Below, in pieces: positions 27,140 to 35,916 of a DNA stretch of 64,000 nt (position 1 is its first letter; every line of letters begins with the position of its first letter). The stretch is from the NCBI RefSeq assembly GCF_009674885.1, contig NZ_WKKA01000003.1, positions 244,352-308,351 of the forward strand, in the 5' to 3' direction. The notes under the pieces are model-generated. The model was given only the letters and a program-made list of their open reading frames with translations. It did no database searches and was not told the origin of the DNA. This DNA comes from Paracoccus sp. S-4012. GTDB lineage: Bacteria; Pseudomonadota; Alphaproteobacteria; Rhodobacterales; Rhodobacteraceae. The position numbers were made by a program, and so were the translations under genes.

Positions 27140-29596
27140 TCAGCCGCCCAGCAGCCCCTCGGCCGCCACCGCCGCCGCGATGGCGTCGCTGCTGTAGGGC
27201 TTCATCAGCCGCGGCACGCCGTCGAAGGCGCGTTCGTCGCCCTCCTGCGAGTAGCCGGTGGCCAGCAGGAACGGCACCCCCGCCGCCCGCAGCGCCTCGG
27301 CCACCGGGGCGGAACTGCTGCCGCCAAGGTCGCGGTCGAGGAGCGCGATCTGGAAGCTGCGTCCGTGCAGCCGCTCGATCGCCTCGGTGACGTTCGGCGC
27401 GATCGCCACATCGGAGGCTCCCATGGCGCGCAGCGCGTCGGCGGCGTTCATGGCGATGAGCAGGTTGTCCTCGACCACGAGCGCCGCGCCGCTGAGCGTG
27501 GCCGCCGGGAGGGTCGGCGCGGGGTGGGCGGGGGCGGCGCCGCGCGCGACCGCCGCCGCCGGCAGGGTGAAGCGCGCGACCAGCCCCTCTGGGCGGTAGT
27601 CGAGGCTGGTCTCGCCGCCGAGCTCATGGGGGATCGCGCGGGCCAGCAGCGTGCTGCCGAAACCGGCGCGCTCGGGCGGGCTCACCGGGGGGCCCCCGCG
27701 CTCGGTCCATTCCAGCGTCACGCCCTCCGGCCCCTCGGCGATCTCCACCGCCACGCGCCCGCCGCCCGCGCCAAGCGCGCCGTGCTTGCCCGCATTGGTA
27801 ACGAGTTCATGGACCACCAGGGCGAGCGTCGTGTGCAGGTCCTCGCGCAGGGCCGGGTCGGAGCCGCTGAAGTCGATGCGCCCGCCCGCGTCGCCATAGG
27901 CGGCGGCCTCGGTCTCGATCATGCGGCGCAGCGAGACCGGGCCGCGCTGCGGGCCGGTCAGCAGGTCGTTGGCCCGCGCGAGCGCCTCGATCCGGGCGCG
28001 CAGGTCGGTGGCGAAGGCGGCGACCTCGGGGCCCGCCCCCTCCATCCGCTGGGCGACCAGCCCGGAGACGAGGCCGAAGGCGTTGCGCAGCCGGTGGGTC
28101 AATTCGGCCAGCAGCACCTCCTGCCGCTGGCTCAGGCGGTCGGCCCGCTGGCCGCGGTCGCTGGTGTGCTTCAGCACCCGTTCGAGCAGCGTCACGCGCA
28201 GCGTCTCGGCCGCGCGGCGGTCGCCCTCGCTCCAGGGCGGGCTGCGCTCGCCCCCGGCCTCGCGGCGGCGCAGGAGCAGCACCCGCTCGTCGCCGCCGAA
28301 GCGCAGCGGAATCGCGATCAGGCCGCCGATGCCGCGGGCGGGATCGACGGCGCCGGCGCAGGTCGCGGCGAGGTGGTCGGTGGCGAAGACCCGGACCTGG
28401 CCGCGCCCGGCGATGTGGCGCAGCAGGGTCGCGTATTCGGCCTCGCTCGGGGCCAGCCCCTCGCTGTGGAAACCGGTCGCGGTCCTGAGCGCGATGCCGT
28501 CGATGGGCAGCACCGCGGCGATCTCGGCCCGGAACCGGCGCAGGTCGGCATCGAGCCGCAACCCGCCCTCGAACAGCGTCGAGAGCCGCTCGTGCAGCGA
28601 CAACGCCGCGGCCTCCTGCGCGGACTGCGCGCGGGCTTCGACGAGCGCGATCTCGTAGGACAGAAGCTGCGCGAACAGTTCCACCGCGGCGCGGGTCTGG
28701 TTGCCGACGCGGTGCGGGCGCGGATGATGGCAGGCGATGACGCCCCAGAGGCGCCCGTCGCGCAGGATCGACACGCTCATCGCCGCGGCGGCGCCGGTGT
28801 CGCGCAGGTATTGCAGATGCGCCGGCGAGGGGGCGCGCGTGACCGTCCGCAACAGGTCCACCCCGTCGCCGCCCTCGGGCCGGGGCGGGAACAGCGGCGA
28901 GGCCGGGGCGTCGACGTCGGCGATGATGCGCGCGCGGCTCCGCCCGCCGAGGGACGCCGCCTCGGCCGCGAGGACCGGGGCCGGGATGCGCCCCCCGAGA
29001 CGGCTCTCGCCCCCGGCGCCGACGGCCTCGGCGATCACCACCGCGTCCGAAGCGGGCTCGATGCGGAAGACCATGACGCGCTCGAAGCCGGTCATGGCCC
29101 AGATGCCGTTGGCCGCGACCTCGCACATGGCCTCGACATCCTCGGCCCGGCGCACCCGCGAGAGCAGCGGCAGAACGACCGACTGATCGTCGCGGGGGCG
29201 GGGGCCGGCGGCGGCGGCCTCCTCGAATTCGAACAGATAGGCGCCCCCGGCGCGGTGGACCATCGCGTCGAAGCGGCGGCCGTCCTCGAAGAGCTCGAGC
29301 CCCAGCACCCGCGCGCCGTCGTCCTCCGGCGCGAGCGTCTGGAGCTTGCCGCGCAGGGCGTGGAGCGCATCGGGGGCCATCACGTCGAGAAGCCGCGCGC
29401 CGACCAGATCCTCATGCGGCAGGCCGAGGATCTCGCCGCAGTTGGTCGAGGCGTTCTGGATCACCCAGTCATGCGACAGCACCAGCAGGCAGCCGAAGGC
29501 CTGCACCTCCGCCGCGCCGCGGTCGGGGGCGGCCGCCGCGCCGGTCGGGGCGGTGTCGGGCTGGGGTCGCGCGGGAACGGCGGCGGCTTCGGGCAT
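27140..29596 (-). CDS. Bacteriophytochrome-like HWE histidine kinase with receiver domain
   Basis: An 818-residue hybrid sensor: a PAS domain (~30-130), a GAF domain (~145-320) with the phytochrome landmarks PAHLQYLRDTGAAAAMSVSI and GVIACHH, and a PHY-like domain (~325-480). An HWE/HisKA_2 kinase follows, with His501 in ELTHRLRNAFG and N-box HELVTNAGKHGALG. The C-terminal receiver domain (~700-815) has phosphoacceptor Asp754 and Lys in LMKPYSS. Three normal phytochrome features are missing: there is no cysteine before residue 36 for covalent bilin attachment, PASDIP is replaced by a PAPVLA-like stretch, and the PHY tongue is shortened without PRxSF. It may bind bilin non-covalently or have lost light sensing. 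No heme oxygenase gene is adjacent. Confidence 0.85.
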   Translation of the reverse strand: MPEAAAVPARPQPDTAPTGAAAAPDRGAAEVQAFGCLLVLSHDWVIQNASTNCGEILGLPHEDLVGARLLDVMAPDALHALRGKLQTLAPEDDGARVLGLELFEDGRRFDAMVHRAGGAYLFEFEEAAAAGPRPRDDQSVVLPLLSRVRRAEDVEAMCEVAANGIWAMTGFERVMVFRIEPASDAVVIAEAVGAGGESRLGGRIPAPVLAAEAASLGGRSRARIIADVDAPASPLFPPRPEGGDGVDLLRTVTRAPSPAHLQYLRDTGAAAAMSVSILRDGRLWGVIACHHPRPHRVGNQTRAAVELFAQLLSYEIALVEARAQSAQEAAALSLHERLSTLFEGGLRLDADLRRFRAEIAAVLPIDGIALRTATGFHSEGLAPSEAEYATLLRHIAGRGQVRVFATDHLAATCAGAVDPARGIGGLIAIPLRFGGDERVLLLRRREAGGERSPPWSEGDRRAAETLRVTLLERVLKHTSDRGQRADRLSQRQEVLLAELTHRLRNAFGLVSGLVAQRMEGAGPEVAAFATDLRARIEALARANDLLTGPQRGPVSLRRMIETEAAAYGDAGGRIDFSGSDPALREDLHTTLALVVHELVTNAGKHGALGAGGGRVAVEIAEGPEGVTLEWTERGGPPVSPPERAGFGSTLLARAIPHELGGETSLDYRPEGLVARFTLPAAAVARGAAPAHPAPTLPAATLSGAALVVEDNLLIAMNAADALRAMGASDVAIAPNVTEAIERLHGRSFQIALLDRDLGGSSSAPVAEALRAAGVPFLLATGYSQEGDERAFDGVPRLMKPYSSDAIAAAVAAEGLLGG

Positions 29597-29966
29597 GGAC
29601 GCTCCCCCCTATGAGCGTGGACTGCAATCGCGCGGTTCGGCTGGGCCGGGGCGCGCGGATGTCGCGCAGAAGGGTCGGCCGCAGTCGATGCGCGCGTGGC
29701 GCAAGGTCGTCATGGTCGGAGCTTGGCAGCTTCTTCCCTCGGCCGCCCCACGGGGCACTGGCTGTCCGGTGATGCTGCGCCGCAAGCACTGGTTGCGCAA
29801 GAGGTTTCCCACTGACGAAGTTTAGGCACGGGCCGCCCGGCGGCGGGACGCCGATGTTCGTACGAACAATCGGGCCGGATCTCCGTGCGAAGATCGGGGA
29901 ATACCGGCGCTTGCGGTGGCGCGAGGGCCGTCGCAGGCTGGCCGCGTCCATCGGCGAAGGTGAGCC
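29597..29966. other. Intergenic region between the phytochrome-like gene and the DgcA-like gene
   Basis: About 370 bp, divergent, somewhat less GC-rich than its neighbours. Apart from the palindrome at 29855-29868 I see no RNA gene, terminator or convincing coding frame. It should hold the promoters of both flanking genes. Confidence 0.5.
29855..29868. promoter_or_regulatory. 14-bp perfect palindrome, candidate operator
   Basis: TGTTCGTACGAACA is a perfect 14-bp palindrome about 100 bp upstream of the DgcA-like start, in a divergent promoter region. Its size and symmetry suit a TetR- or MarR-type dimer. The cognate regulator is not identified. Confidence 0.45.
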
Positions 29967-31991
29967 ATGTCCCGCGACCCGCTGCTGCAGCCTTTCCAAC
30001 TCGGCCACCTGACCCTGAGGAACCGCATCATCACCACCGCGCATGAGCCCGCCTATACCGAGGACGGCCTGCCGAAGGAGCGCTACATCGCGTATCACGA
30101 GGCCCGCGCGAGGGGCGGCGTGGCGATGGTGATGACCGCGGGCTCCGCCTCGGTCAGCCGCGACAGCCCGCCCGCCTTCGGCAACGTGCTGGCCTGGCGC
30201 GACGAGGTGGTGCCGTGGGTCCGCCGCCTGACCGACGCCGTCCACGCGCATGGCGCGGCGGCGATGATCCAGATCACCCATCTGGGCCGCCGCACCCGCT
30301 GGGACCGCGGCGACTGGCTGCCGGTGGTGGCGCCCGGCTACGCCCGCGAGCCGGCGCACCGGGCCTTCCCCAAGCTGGCCGAGGACTGGGACCTCGACCG
30401 CATCGCCGAAGACTATGCCGACGCCGCCGAGCGCATGGCCGCGGCCGGCATGGACGGGATCGAACTCGAGGCCTACGGCCACCTGCTCGACGCCTTCTGG
30501 TCGCCGCGGCTGAACGACCTCGACGCGCCGTGGAACGGGGACCTCGCCGCGCGGATGGCCTTTCCCGACCGGGTGATCGCCGCCATACGCGCCCGTGTCG
30601 GCCCGGATTTCCTGATCGGCCTGCGTTTCACGGCGGACGAGCGGGTGCCGGGCGGCATCACCGAGGCGGACGGGCTGGAGATCGCCCGCCGCCTGCGCGA
30701 GAGCGGCCATGTCGATTTCATCAACGTCATCCGCGGCCATATCGACACCGACCCGGCGCTTGCCGATGTGATCCCGGTGGCCGGCATGGCCTCGGCCCCG
30801 CATCTCGACTTCGCCGGGCGGGTCCGGGCCGAGGCGGGCCTGCCGACCTTCCACGCCGCCCGCATCCCGGACGTGGCGACGGCGCGGCACGCGATCTCGG
30901 CCGGGCTGCTCGACCTCGTCGGCATGACGCGGGCGCATATCGCCGACCCCGACATCGTCGCCAAGACCGCGCGCGGCGAGGAGCACCGCATCCGCCCCTG
31001 CGTCGGGGCGACCTACTGCCTCGACCGCATCTACCAGGGCGGCGAGGCGCTCTGCATCCACAACGCCGCCACCGGGCGCGAGCTTGCGGTGCCGCACGTG
31101 CTGCCGAAGGCCGCCGAACGGCGCCTGGTGGTGGTCGTGGGTGCCGGTCCGGGTGGGCTTGAAGCGGCGCGGGCGGCAGCGGAGCGGGGGCACGCGGTCA
31201 CGGTGCTCGAGGCCGCCTCGCAGCCAGGCGGCCAGCTTCGCCTCGCGGCGCTGAACCCGCGGCGGCGGGAGCTGCTGGGGATCGTGGACTGGCGGATGTC
31301 GGAATGCGAGGCGATGGGCGTGCAGTTCCGCTTCGATATCTGGGCCGAGGCCGAGGACGTGCTGGCGCTCGACCCGGAGGTGGTCGTGGTGGCGACCGGG
31401 GGCCTCGCCCATACCGCCGATCTGGAGGCGGGGGACGAGTTTACCGTCACCGCCTGGGACGTGATCGCGGGCGATGCCCGGCCGGGACGGCGGGTGCTGG
31501 TCTTTGACGACGCGGGCGATGCCGTGGGGTTGCAGGCGGCCGAGGTGCTGGCCCGCGCGGGCGCCGAGGTCGAGGTGATGACCCCCGACCGGACCTTCGC
31601 GCCCGAGGTGATGGGCCTGAACCTCTCGCCCTGGCTCGCCGCGCTGCAACCTCTGGGAGTGCGGCTCACGGTGGCCGAGCGGCTGCGGGCGGTCACGCGG
31701 AAAGGCAACCTGCTCGCGGCGCGCATCGGCACCGATTACGGCCCGCACGAGACCGCGCGCGAGGTGGACCAGGTGGTCGTGAACCACGGCACCCGCTCGC
31801 TGGACGAGCTCTATCACGCGCTGAAGCCGCTCTCGGTCAATCGCGGCGCGGTGGATTACCGCGCGCTGACGGAGGGAAGGCCGCAGCCTGAGGGCGAGGG
31901 GTTCCGGCTCTGGCGGATCGGCGATGCGGTGGCGGCGCGAAACGTCCATGCGGCGGTCTGGGACGCGCTGCGGCTGATGAAGGACGTATGA
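29967..31991 (+). CDS. DgcA/TMADH-type NADH:flavin oxidoreductase (N-demethylase-like)
   Basis: A 674-residue two-part flavoenzyme. The N-terminal FMN TIM barrel is of the old-yellow-enzyme type (PFQLGHLTLRNRIITTAHEP; MIQITHLGRRTRWDRGDWL; GMTRAHIADPDIVAK). Cluster cysteines in CVGATYC and EALCIHN sit in the spacing I recall for DgcA rather than the CxxCxxC of trimethylamine dehydrogenase. The C-terminal half has the dinucleotide fold VVVVGAGPGGLEAARAA and ends GDAVAARNVHAAVWDALRLM. Relatives demethylate dimethylglycine, stachydrine or N-methylproline, so I infer an N-methylated amine substrate. It stands one base from the convergent XRE gene. Confidence 0.8.
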   Translation: MSRDPLLQPFQLGHLTLRNRIITTAHEPAYTEDGLPKERYIAYHEARARGGVAMVMTAGSASVSRDSPPAFGNVLAWRDEVVPWVRRLTDAVHAHGAAAMIQITHLGRRTRWDRGDWLPVVAPGYAREPAHRAFPKLAEDWDLDRIAEDYADAAERMAAAGMDGIELEAYGHLLDAFWSPRLNDLDAPWNGDLAARMAFPDRVIAAIRARVGPDFLIGLRFTADERVPGGITEADGLEIARRLRESGHVDFINVIRGHIDTDPALADVIPVAGMASAPHLDFAGRVRAEAGLPTFHAARIPDVATARHAISAGLLDLVGMTRAHIADPDIVAKTARGEEHRIRPCVGATYCLDRIYQGGEALCIHNAATGRELAVPHVLPKAAERRLVVVVGAGPGGLEAARAAAERGHAVTVLEAASQPGGQLRLAALNPRRRELLGIVDWRMSECEAMGVQFRFDIWAEAEDVLALDPEVVVVATGGLAHTADLEAGDEFTVTAWDVIAGDARPGRRVLVFDDAGDAVGLQAAEVLARAGAEVEVMTPDRTFAPEVMGLNLSPWLAALQPLGVRLTVAERLRAVTRKGNLLAARIGTDYGPHETAREVDQVVVNHGTRSLDELYHALKPLSVNRGAVDYRALTEGRPQPEGEGFRLWRIGDAVAARNVHAAVWDALRLMKDV

Positions 31992-31992
31992 G

Positions 31993-32859
31993 CTACGCGG
32001 CCGGGTGCCGCGCCAGCAGCGCCGCGACGATCGCCGCTGCCTCGGCCCCCGCTGCGCCCTCGGCCCAAAGGCGCTCGACCACCCGCCGGTGGGTCTCGAC
32101 CGCCTCCGGCGCGCGGCTGACGCTGCCGATGCCCAGCGCGATGTTGACCCGCTCGCCCAATGAGAAGGGGCTGGTCACGAGATGGGCCTCGCCCGCCGCG
32201 TGCTCGACAATCTCGAAGCTGGCGGTGGGGGCGGCGGTCTCGATCAGGCGGATTTCGACGCGGGGCGGGGGGGCGGTGAAGAGGCGGGCGAGGCGCTCGA
32301 CCTCCGTGCGCGCGGCGCGGCGGCGGTCGGCCTGCGCCTCGGCAGCAAGGTCGCCGCGGCCGTGGACGCCGCGGGCCAGCAACCGGTCGAGGTCGGGCAG
32401 GCAGATCAGCGAGCGCAGTTCGGCCCGGCCCGCCGCAAACCCCGCCTTGCGTCGCGCAAGGGCCTCGCGGACGGCCACCCCCTTCGCCCCGGCACCCGAT
32501 TCGGCGAGCGCCTCCCCCAGCAGCCGGTCGTAGTCGCCGCTGGTCACGAGGTAGGACACCGGGCCGAACACCCCGGTGATGCGCCGCGCGTGACGTTCGA
32601 GCTCGCCCATGCGCTCGAACAGGTCGGCGGCCTCGGCGTAGTATTCGACGCCGACGCCGAACAGGTCGTCGATGCTGACGCCGAGCTCGCCCGCGATCCG
32701 GCCGAGCGTCTCCACCTTCACGATCTCGCCCCGTTCGGCCCGGTAGAGCGCCGCGCGCGAGATCCCCAGCCGCGCCGCCATCTCCTCGGGCGCGAGACCG
32801 GTGGTCTGGCGATGGCCGCGCAGGCGGGCGCCGATGCTGATCGCGGCTTTGCTGTCCAT
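31993..32859 (-). CDS. XRE-family transcriptional regulator with C-terminal sensor region
   Basis: A 288-residue protein. The N-terminal Cro/C1 helix-turn-helix is clear (RLRGHRQTTGLAPEEMAARL, then ISRAALYRAERGEIVKVETL). A 200-residue C-terminal region includes FGPVSYLVTSGDYDRLLGE and VTSPFSLGERVNIALGIGSV and presumably senses a ligand. It is divergent from the TRAP-PyrKD operon with a shared 165-bp promoter region containing a strong inverted repeat, so it most likely controls that operon and itself. The start is the ATG at 32859, after GGAAGG. The frame is open further upstream without domain similarity. Confidence 0.82.
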   Translation of the reverse strand: MDSKAAISIGARLRGHRQTTGLAPEEMAARLGISRAALYRAERGEIVKVETLGRIAGELGVSIDDLFGVGVEYYAEAADLFERMGELERHARRITGVFGPVSYLVTSGDYDRLLGEALAESGAGAKGVAVREALARRKAGFAAGRAELRSLICLPDLDRLLARGVHGRGDLAAEAQADRRRAARTEVERLARLFTAPPPRVEIRLIETAAPTASFEIVEHAAGEAHLVTSPFSLGERVNIALGIGSVSRAPEAVETHRRVVERLWAEGAAGAEAAAIVAALLARHPAA

Positions 32860-32904
32860 CCCTGCCTTCCGTTCCAGCAGCGACTCTGCTGCCCCGCGCG
32901 ACCC

Positions 32905-32934
32905 GAGACAAGCCGGGTTGTCTCGTTTTTGAGA
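32905..32934. promoter_or_regulatory. Three-half-site operator between the XRE gene and the TRAP operon
   Basis: GAGACAA (32905-32911), six bases, TTGTCTC (32918-32924), then six bases and GAGA (32931-32934). The first two form a perfect 7-bp inverted repeat. The third repeats the half-site with the same spacing. It sits just upstream of the -35 box of the dctP promoter and 46 bp from the XRE start. Confidence 0.6.
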
Positions 32935-32942
32935 TTTTCGCC

Positions 32943-32972
32943 TTGACCTGACGGCAGGGATTGCCCCTAGCT
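32943..32972 (+). promoter_or_regulatory. Putative promoter of the TRAP-PyrKD operon
   Basis: TTGACC (32943-32948) with CTAGCT (32967-32972) at an 18-bp spacing. It overlaps or abuts the three-half-site operator, which fits repression or activation by the divergent XRE protein. Confidence 0.5.
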
Positions 32973-33023
32973 GCGCCGAAACATAAGGGGCGCCGCCCCC
33001 AAGCCACAGCAAGGAGTCCCGCC

Positions 33024-34028
33024 ATGCTTACCCGCCGTCACTTCGCGCTCGTCGCGGCAACCGCGCTCGGCCTTGCCGGGATGCCCGCGCTCGCCGCCGA
33101 TTTCACCGCCAAGATCGGGCATCTCGAATCGACCACCCAGTCGCGCCACGTCGCGCTCGAGAAGGTCGCCGCCGCGGTGGCCGAGAAGACCGGCGGCGCG
33201 GTCGAGTTCCAGCTGTTCCCGCAGGGCCAGCTGGGCCAGCAGCGCGAAATGACCGAAGCGGTGCAGATGGGCTCGCTGGAGGCGACCGTGGCGCCCGCGG
33301 CGTTCCTCGGCGGCTTCAACCCGGTCGTGTCGGTCATGGACATTCCGTTCCTGCTGCCCGACGACCCGGCCGAGGCGCAGGCGCTGCGCGACGGGCCGTT
33401 CGGTCAGCAGCTCTGCGAGAGCTTCGCCACGCGCGGCGTGACCTGCATCGGCCTCTGGCCGAACGGCCGCAAGAGCTTCAGCTCCAACAAGCCGCTCGAC
33501 GGCATCGACGCCTTCGACGGCCAGCGGTTCCGCGTGATGGACAGCCGCGTGCTGATCGAGCAGTTCCGCTCGGTCGGCGCCGCCGCCATGGCGTTGCCCT
33601 TCAGCGAGCTCTACACCGCGCTCCAGACTGGCGTGGTCGAGGGGCAGGAGAACCCGCTCGATACGATCCGGGCGATGAAATACAACGAGGTGCAGGAGAA
33701 TCTTCTGGTCTCGGACCACGGCGCGATGGAGGACGTGATCCTCTTCAACACCGCTTGGTGGGAGTCGCTGCCGGAGGAATACCGCACCGCGATCCGGGAA
33801 GCCTTCGCGGAAGCCGTGCCGGAACTGACCGCGCACAAGGCGGCGGCGGTGGCGTCGGCGCAGGCTGATCTGGAAGCCGCGGGCATGAACGTCCGGGTGA
33901 TGACGCCCGAGGAAAAGGCCGCGATGCGCGAGGTCATGTATCCCGCGGCGCGCGACGCCTATCTCGAACTCGCCGGCGACGAGGGCCGGGCGCTGATCGA
34001 GACCTACGAGGGCGAGACCGCCCACTGA
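33024..34028 (+). CDS. TRAP transporter substrate-binding protein (DctP type)
   Basis: A periplasmic 334-residue binding protein. The signal sequence begins MLTRRHFALVAATALGLAG and ends ALA; the TRRHF part suits Tat export. DctP landmarks are GGAVEFQLFPQGQLGQQREM, RFRVMDSRVLIEQFRSVGA (with the substrate-gripping Arg), the Pro-Phe-Ser-Glu-Leu-Tyr-Thr-Ala-Leu-Gln block and VEGQENPLDTIRAMKYNEVQ. The conserved arginine indicates a carboxylate ligand. Together with the downstream genes I infer orotate, dihydroorotate or carbamoyl-aspartate. It is the first gene of the operon; the start is the ATG at 33024 with AAGGAG. Confidence 0.92.
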   Translation: MLTRRHFALVAATALGLAGMPALAADFTAKIGHLESTTQSRHVALEKVAAAVAEKTGGAVEFQLFPQGQLGQQREMTEAVQMGSLEATVAPAAFLGGFNPVVSVMDIPFLLPDDPAEAQALRDGPFGQQLCESFATRGVTCIGLWPNGRKSFSSNKPLDGIDAFDGQRFRVMDSRVLIEQFRSVGAAAMALPFSELYTALQTGVVEGQENPLDTIRAMKYNEVQENLLVSDHGAMEDVILFNTAWWESLPEEYRTAIREAFAEAVPELTAHKAAAVASAQADLEAAGMNVRVMTPEEKAAMREVMYPAARDAYLELAGDEGRALIETYEGETAH

Positions 34029-34126
34029 GGCACGGTGCTCCGGGCGGCGGCCGCGCCGCCCGACCCGCCGCCCGCGGCGCCCGACGCTACCGGTATCCGT
34101 TTCCCTGCACCTGAAGGACAGTCCCG

Positions 34127-34633
34127 TTGCAACGCTTCCTTGACGGTCTGGCCCGCGTCGAAGCGGTCGTGCTGGCCGCGACTTTCCTCGGCATGGTCGG
34201 GCTCTACGCGCTGAACGTGGCGGTCCGCGCCTCCGGCAGCGGCTTCGCAACCGAGCTCTACTGGATCGAGGAAGCGGTGCGAACCCTCATGATCTACCTC
34301 GTCTTTCTTGGCTGCGGCCTGGCGCTGCAGCAGGGCCGCCATGTCGGCGTCTATGCCTGGCGCGACCGGATCGAGGCGCGCACAGGCCTCCCGCTGAGGC
34401 GGCTGATCGACCTCTTCGGCCTGCTGTTCTGCCTCTGGCTCGCCTGGATCGCGGTCGAGGTCTGCCAGTTCGTGCTGAACAGCCGCCAGATGATCCCGTC
34501 GCTCGGCGTCTCGGCCGTCTGGCTCTATGTCGCGCCGCTGGCCGGGTTCGTGCTGATGGCTCTGCGCTTCGGGGCCAGCCTTTTCGGCCTCATCGACCGC
34601 TACACCCCGCAGATGCACGAGGCCGGCGAATGA
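34127..34633 (+). CDS. TRAP transporter small permease (DctQ type)
   Basis: A 168-residue inner-membrane protein with four hydrophobic helices: VVLAATFLGMVGLYALNVAV, LMIYLVFLGCGLALQ, LIDLFGLLFCLWLAWIAVEV and YVAPLAGFVLMALRFG. The typical WIEEAVRT before helix 2 and GRHVGVYAWRDRI after it are present. It starts at a TTG (34127) after AAGGAC; I see no better ATG in frame. It overlaps the large permease gene by 4 bp. Confidence 0.9.
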   Translation: MQRFLDGLARVEAVVLAATFLGMVGLYALNVAVRASGSGFATELYWIEEAVRTLMIYLVFLGCGLALQQGRHVGVYAWRDRIEARTGLPLRRLIDLFGLLFCLWLAWIAVEVCQFVLNSRQMIPSLGVSAVWLYVAPLAGFVLMALRFGASLFGLIDRYTPQMHEAGE

Positions 34634-35916
34634 TCCGCCTCGGTTTCATCGCCGTCCTCGGCGCGGCTCTGCTGGTCGGCGGCTTCGAGATGTTCCTGAT
34701 CCTCGGCGCCCTCGCGCTGGCGACGAAGCAGCTCTTCTTCGCCTCGCTGCCGGACATGGTGCTGATCCAGAAGGCGGTCGGCTCGGTCAACCACTCGACG
34801 CTGCTGGCGATCCCGTTCTTCATCCTCGCAGCCGAGCTGATGGGCGACGGCCAGATCGCGCGGCGGCTGACCGACGCGATGCGCGCCTTCCTCGGCCACC
34901 TGCCGGGCGGCATGGGCTACACGGCAATCGGCGGGGCGATGGCCTTCGGCTCGGTCTCGGGCTCGGCGCCGGCGACGGTCGCGGCGCTCGGGCGGCTGGT
35001 CTATCCCGAGATGCGGAAGGAGGGATTCTCCGAGAAGTTCACCCTCGGCCTGATCGCGAGTTCCGCCGAGACCGCGCTGCTGATCCCGCCCTCGATCACC
35101 ATGATCATCTACGCCTGGATGACCGGCACCTCGGTCGCGGAGCTGTTCATCGCGGGCCTCGCCGTGGGCGTCACGCTGGGCCTCGCCTTCGCGATCTACA
35201 CCTGGTGGGTCGCGCGGCGGTCGGGCGTGCGCGGCGCGGCGGCGCTGCCCTGGGGCGAGCGCATCCGCGCCCTCGGCCGGGCGGGCTGGGCGCTCGGCAT
35301 GCCGATCATCATCATGGGCGGCATCTACAGCGGCATGTTCACGCCGACCGAGGCCGCCGCCGTCAGCGTGGTCTATGCGATCCTGGTCGAGATGGTGATC
35401 TACCGCTCGATGGGCCTCGGCCGGCTCATCTCGGTGACGCAGCGCGCCGCCGTCTCGACCGCGGTCATCTTCATCCTGCTCGCCATCGGCGGGCTGGTCA
35501 GCTATTTCATCACGCTGGCGCAGGTCCCCGCGACGATCATCACCTTCCTCAACGAGGTCGGCGCCGGGCCGGTCATCTTCCTGATGACGGTCAACGTCGC
35601 CTTCTTCATCGCCGGCATGTTCATCGACCCGAACTCGGCGCTGCTGATCCTGGTGCCGCCGCTCTATCCGGTGGCGCTGGCGATGGGGATCGACCCGATC
35701 CATTTCGGCATGATCGTCACGCTGAACATCACCATCGGCATGATCACCCCGCCCTTCGGGCTGGACCTGTTCGTGGCCTCCTCGACCCTGAGAAAGCCGG
35801 TGCTGACGATCATCTCGGGCATCTGGCCCTTCGTCGGGGTGAACATCATCGTCTTGCTGATCGTGACCTACATCCCCGAGATCTCGCTCTTCCTGCCGCG
35901 TCTGGTGCTGGGATGA
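34630..35916 (+). CDS. TRAP transporter large permease (DctM type)
   Basis: A 428-residue membrane protein of about 12 helices that forms the sodium-coupled translocation path. DctM signatures: LLAIPFFILAAELMGDG, GSVSGSAPATVAALGRLVYP, ASSAETALLIPPSITMIIYA, MFTPTEAAAVSVVYA and TIGMITPPFGLDLFVAS. It overlaps both neighbours by a few bases (ATGA at each end), so transport and the following pyrK-like gene are one transcriptional and translational unit. Confidence 0.93.
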   Translation: MIRLGFIAVLGAALLVGGFEMFLILGALALATKQLFFASLPDMVLIQKAVGSVNHSTLLAIPFFILAAELMGDGQIARRLTDAMRAFLGHLPGGMGYTAIGGAMAFGSVSGSAPATVAALGRLVYPEMRKEGFSEKFTLGLIASSAETALLIPPSITMIIYAWMTGTSVAELFIAGLAVGVTLGLAFAIYTWWVARRSGVRGAAALPWGERIRALGRAGWALGMPIIIMGGIYSGMFTPTEAAAVSVVYAILVEMVIYRSMGLGRLISVTQRAAVSTAVIFILLAIGGLVSYFITLAQVPATIITFLNEVGAGPVIFLMTVNVAFFIAGMFIDPNSALLILVPPLYPVALAMGIDPIHFGMIVTLNITIGMITPPFGLDLFVASSTLRKPVLTIISGIWPFVGVNIIVLLIVTYIPEISLFLPRLVLG

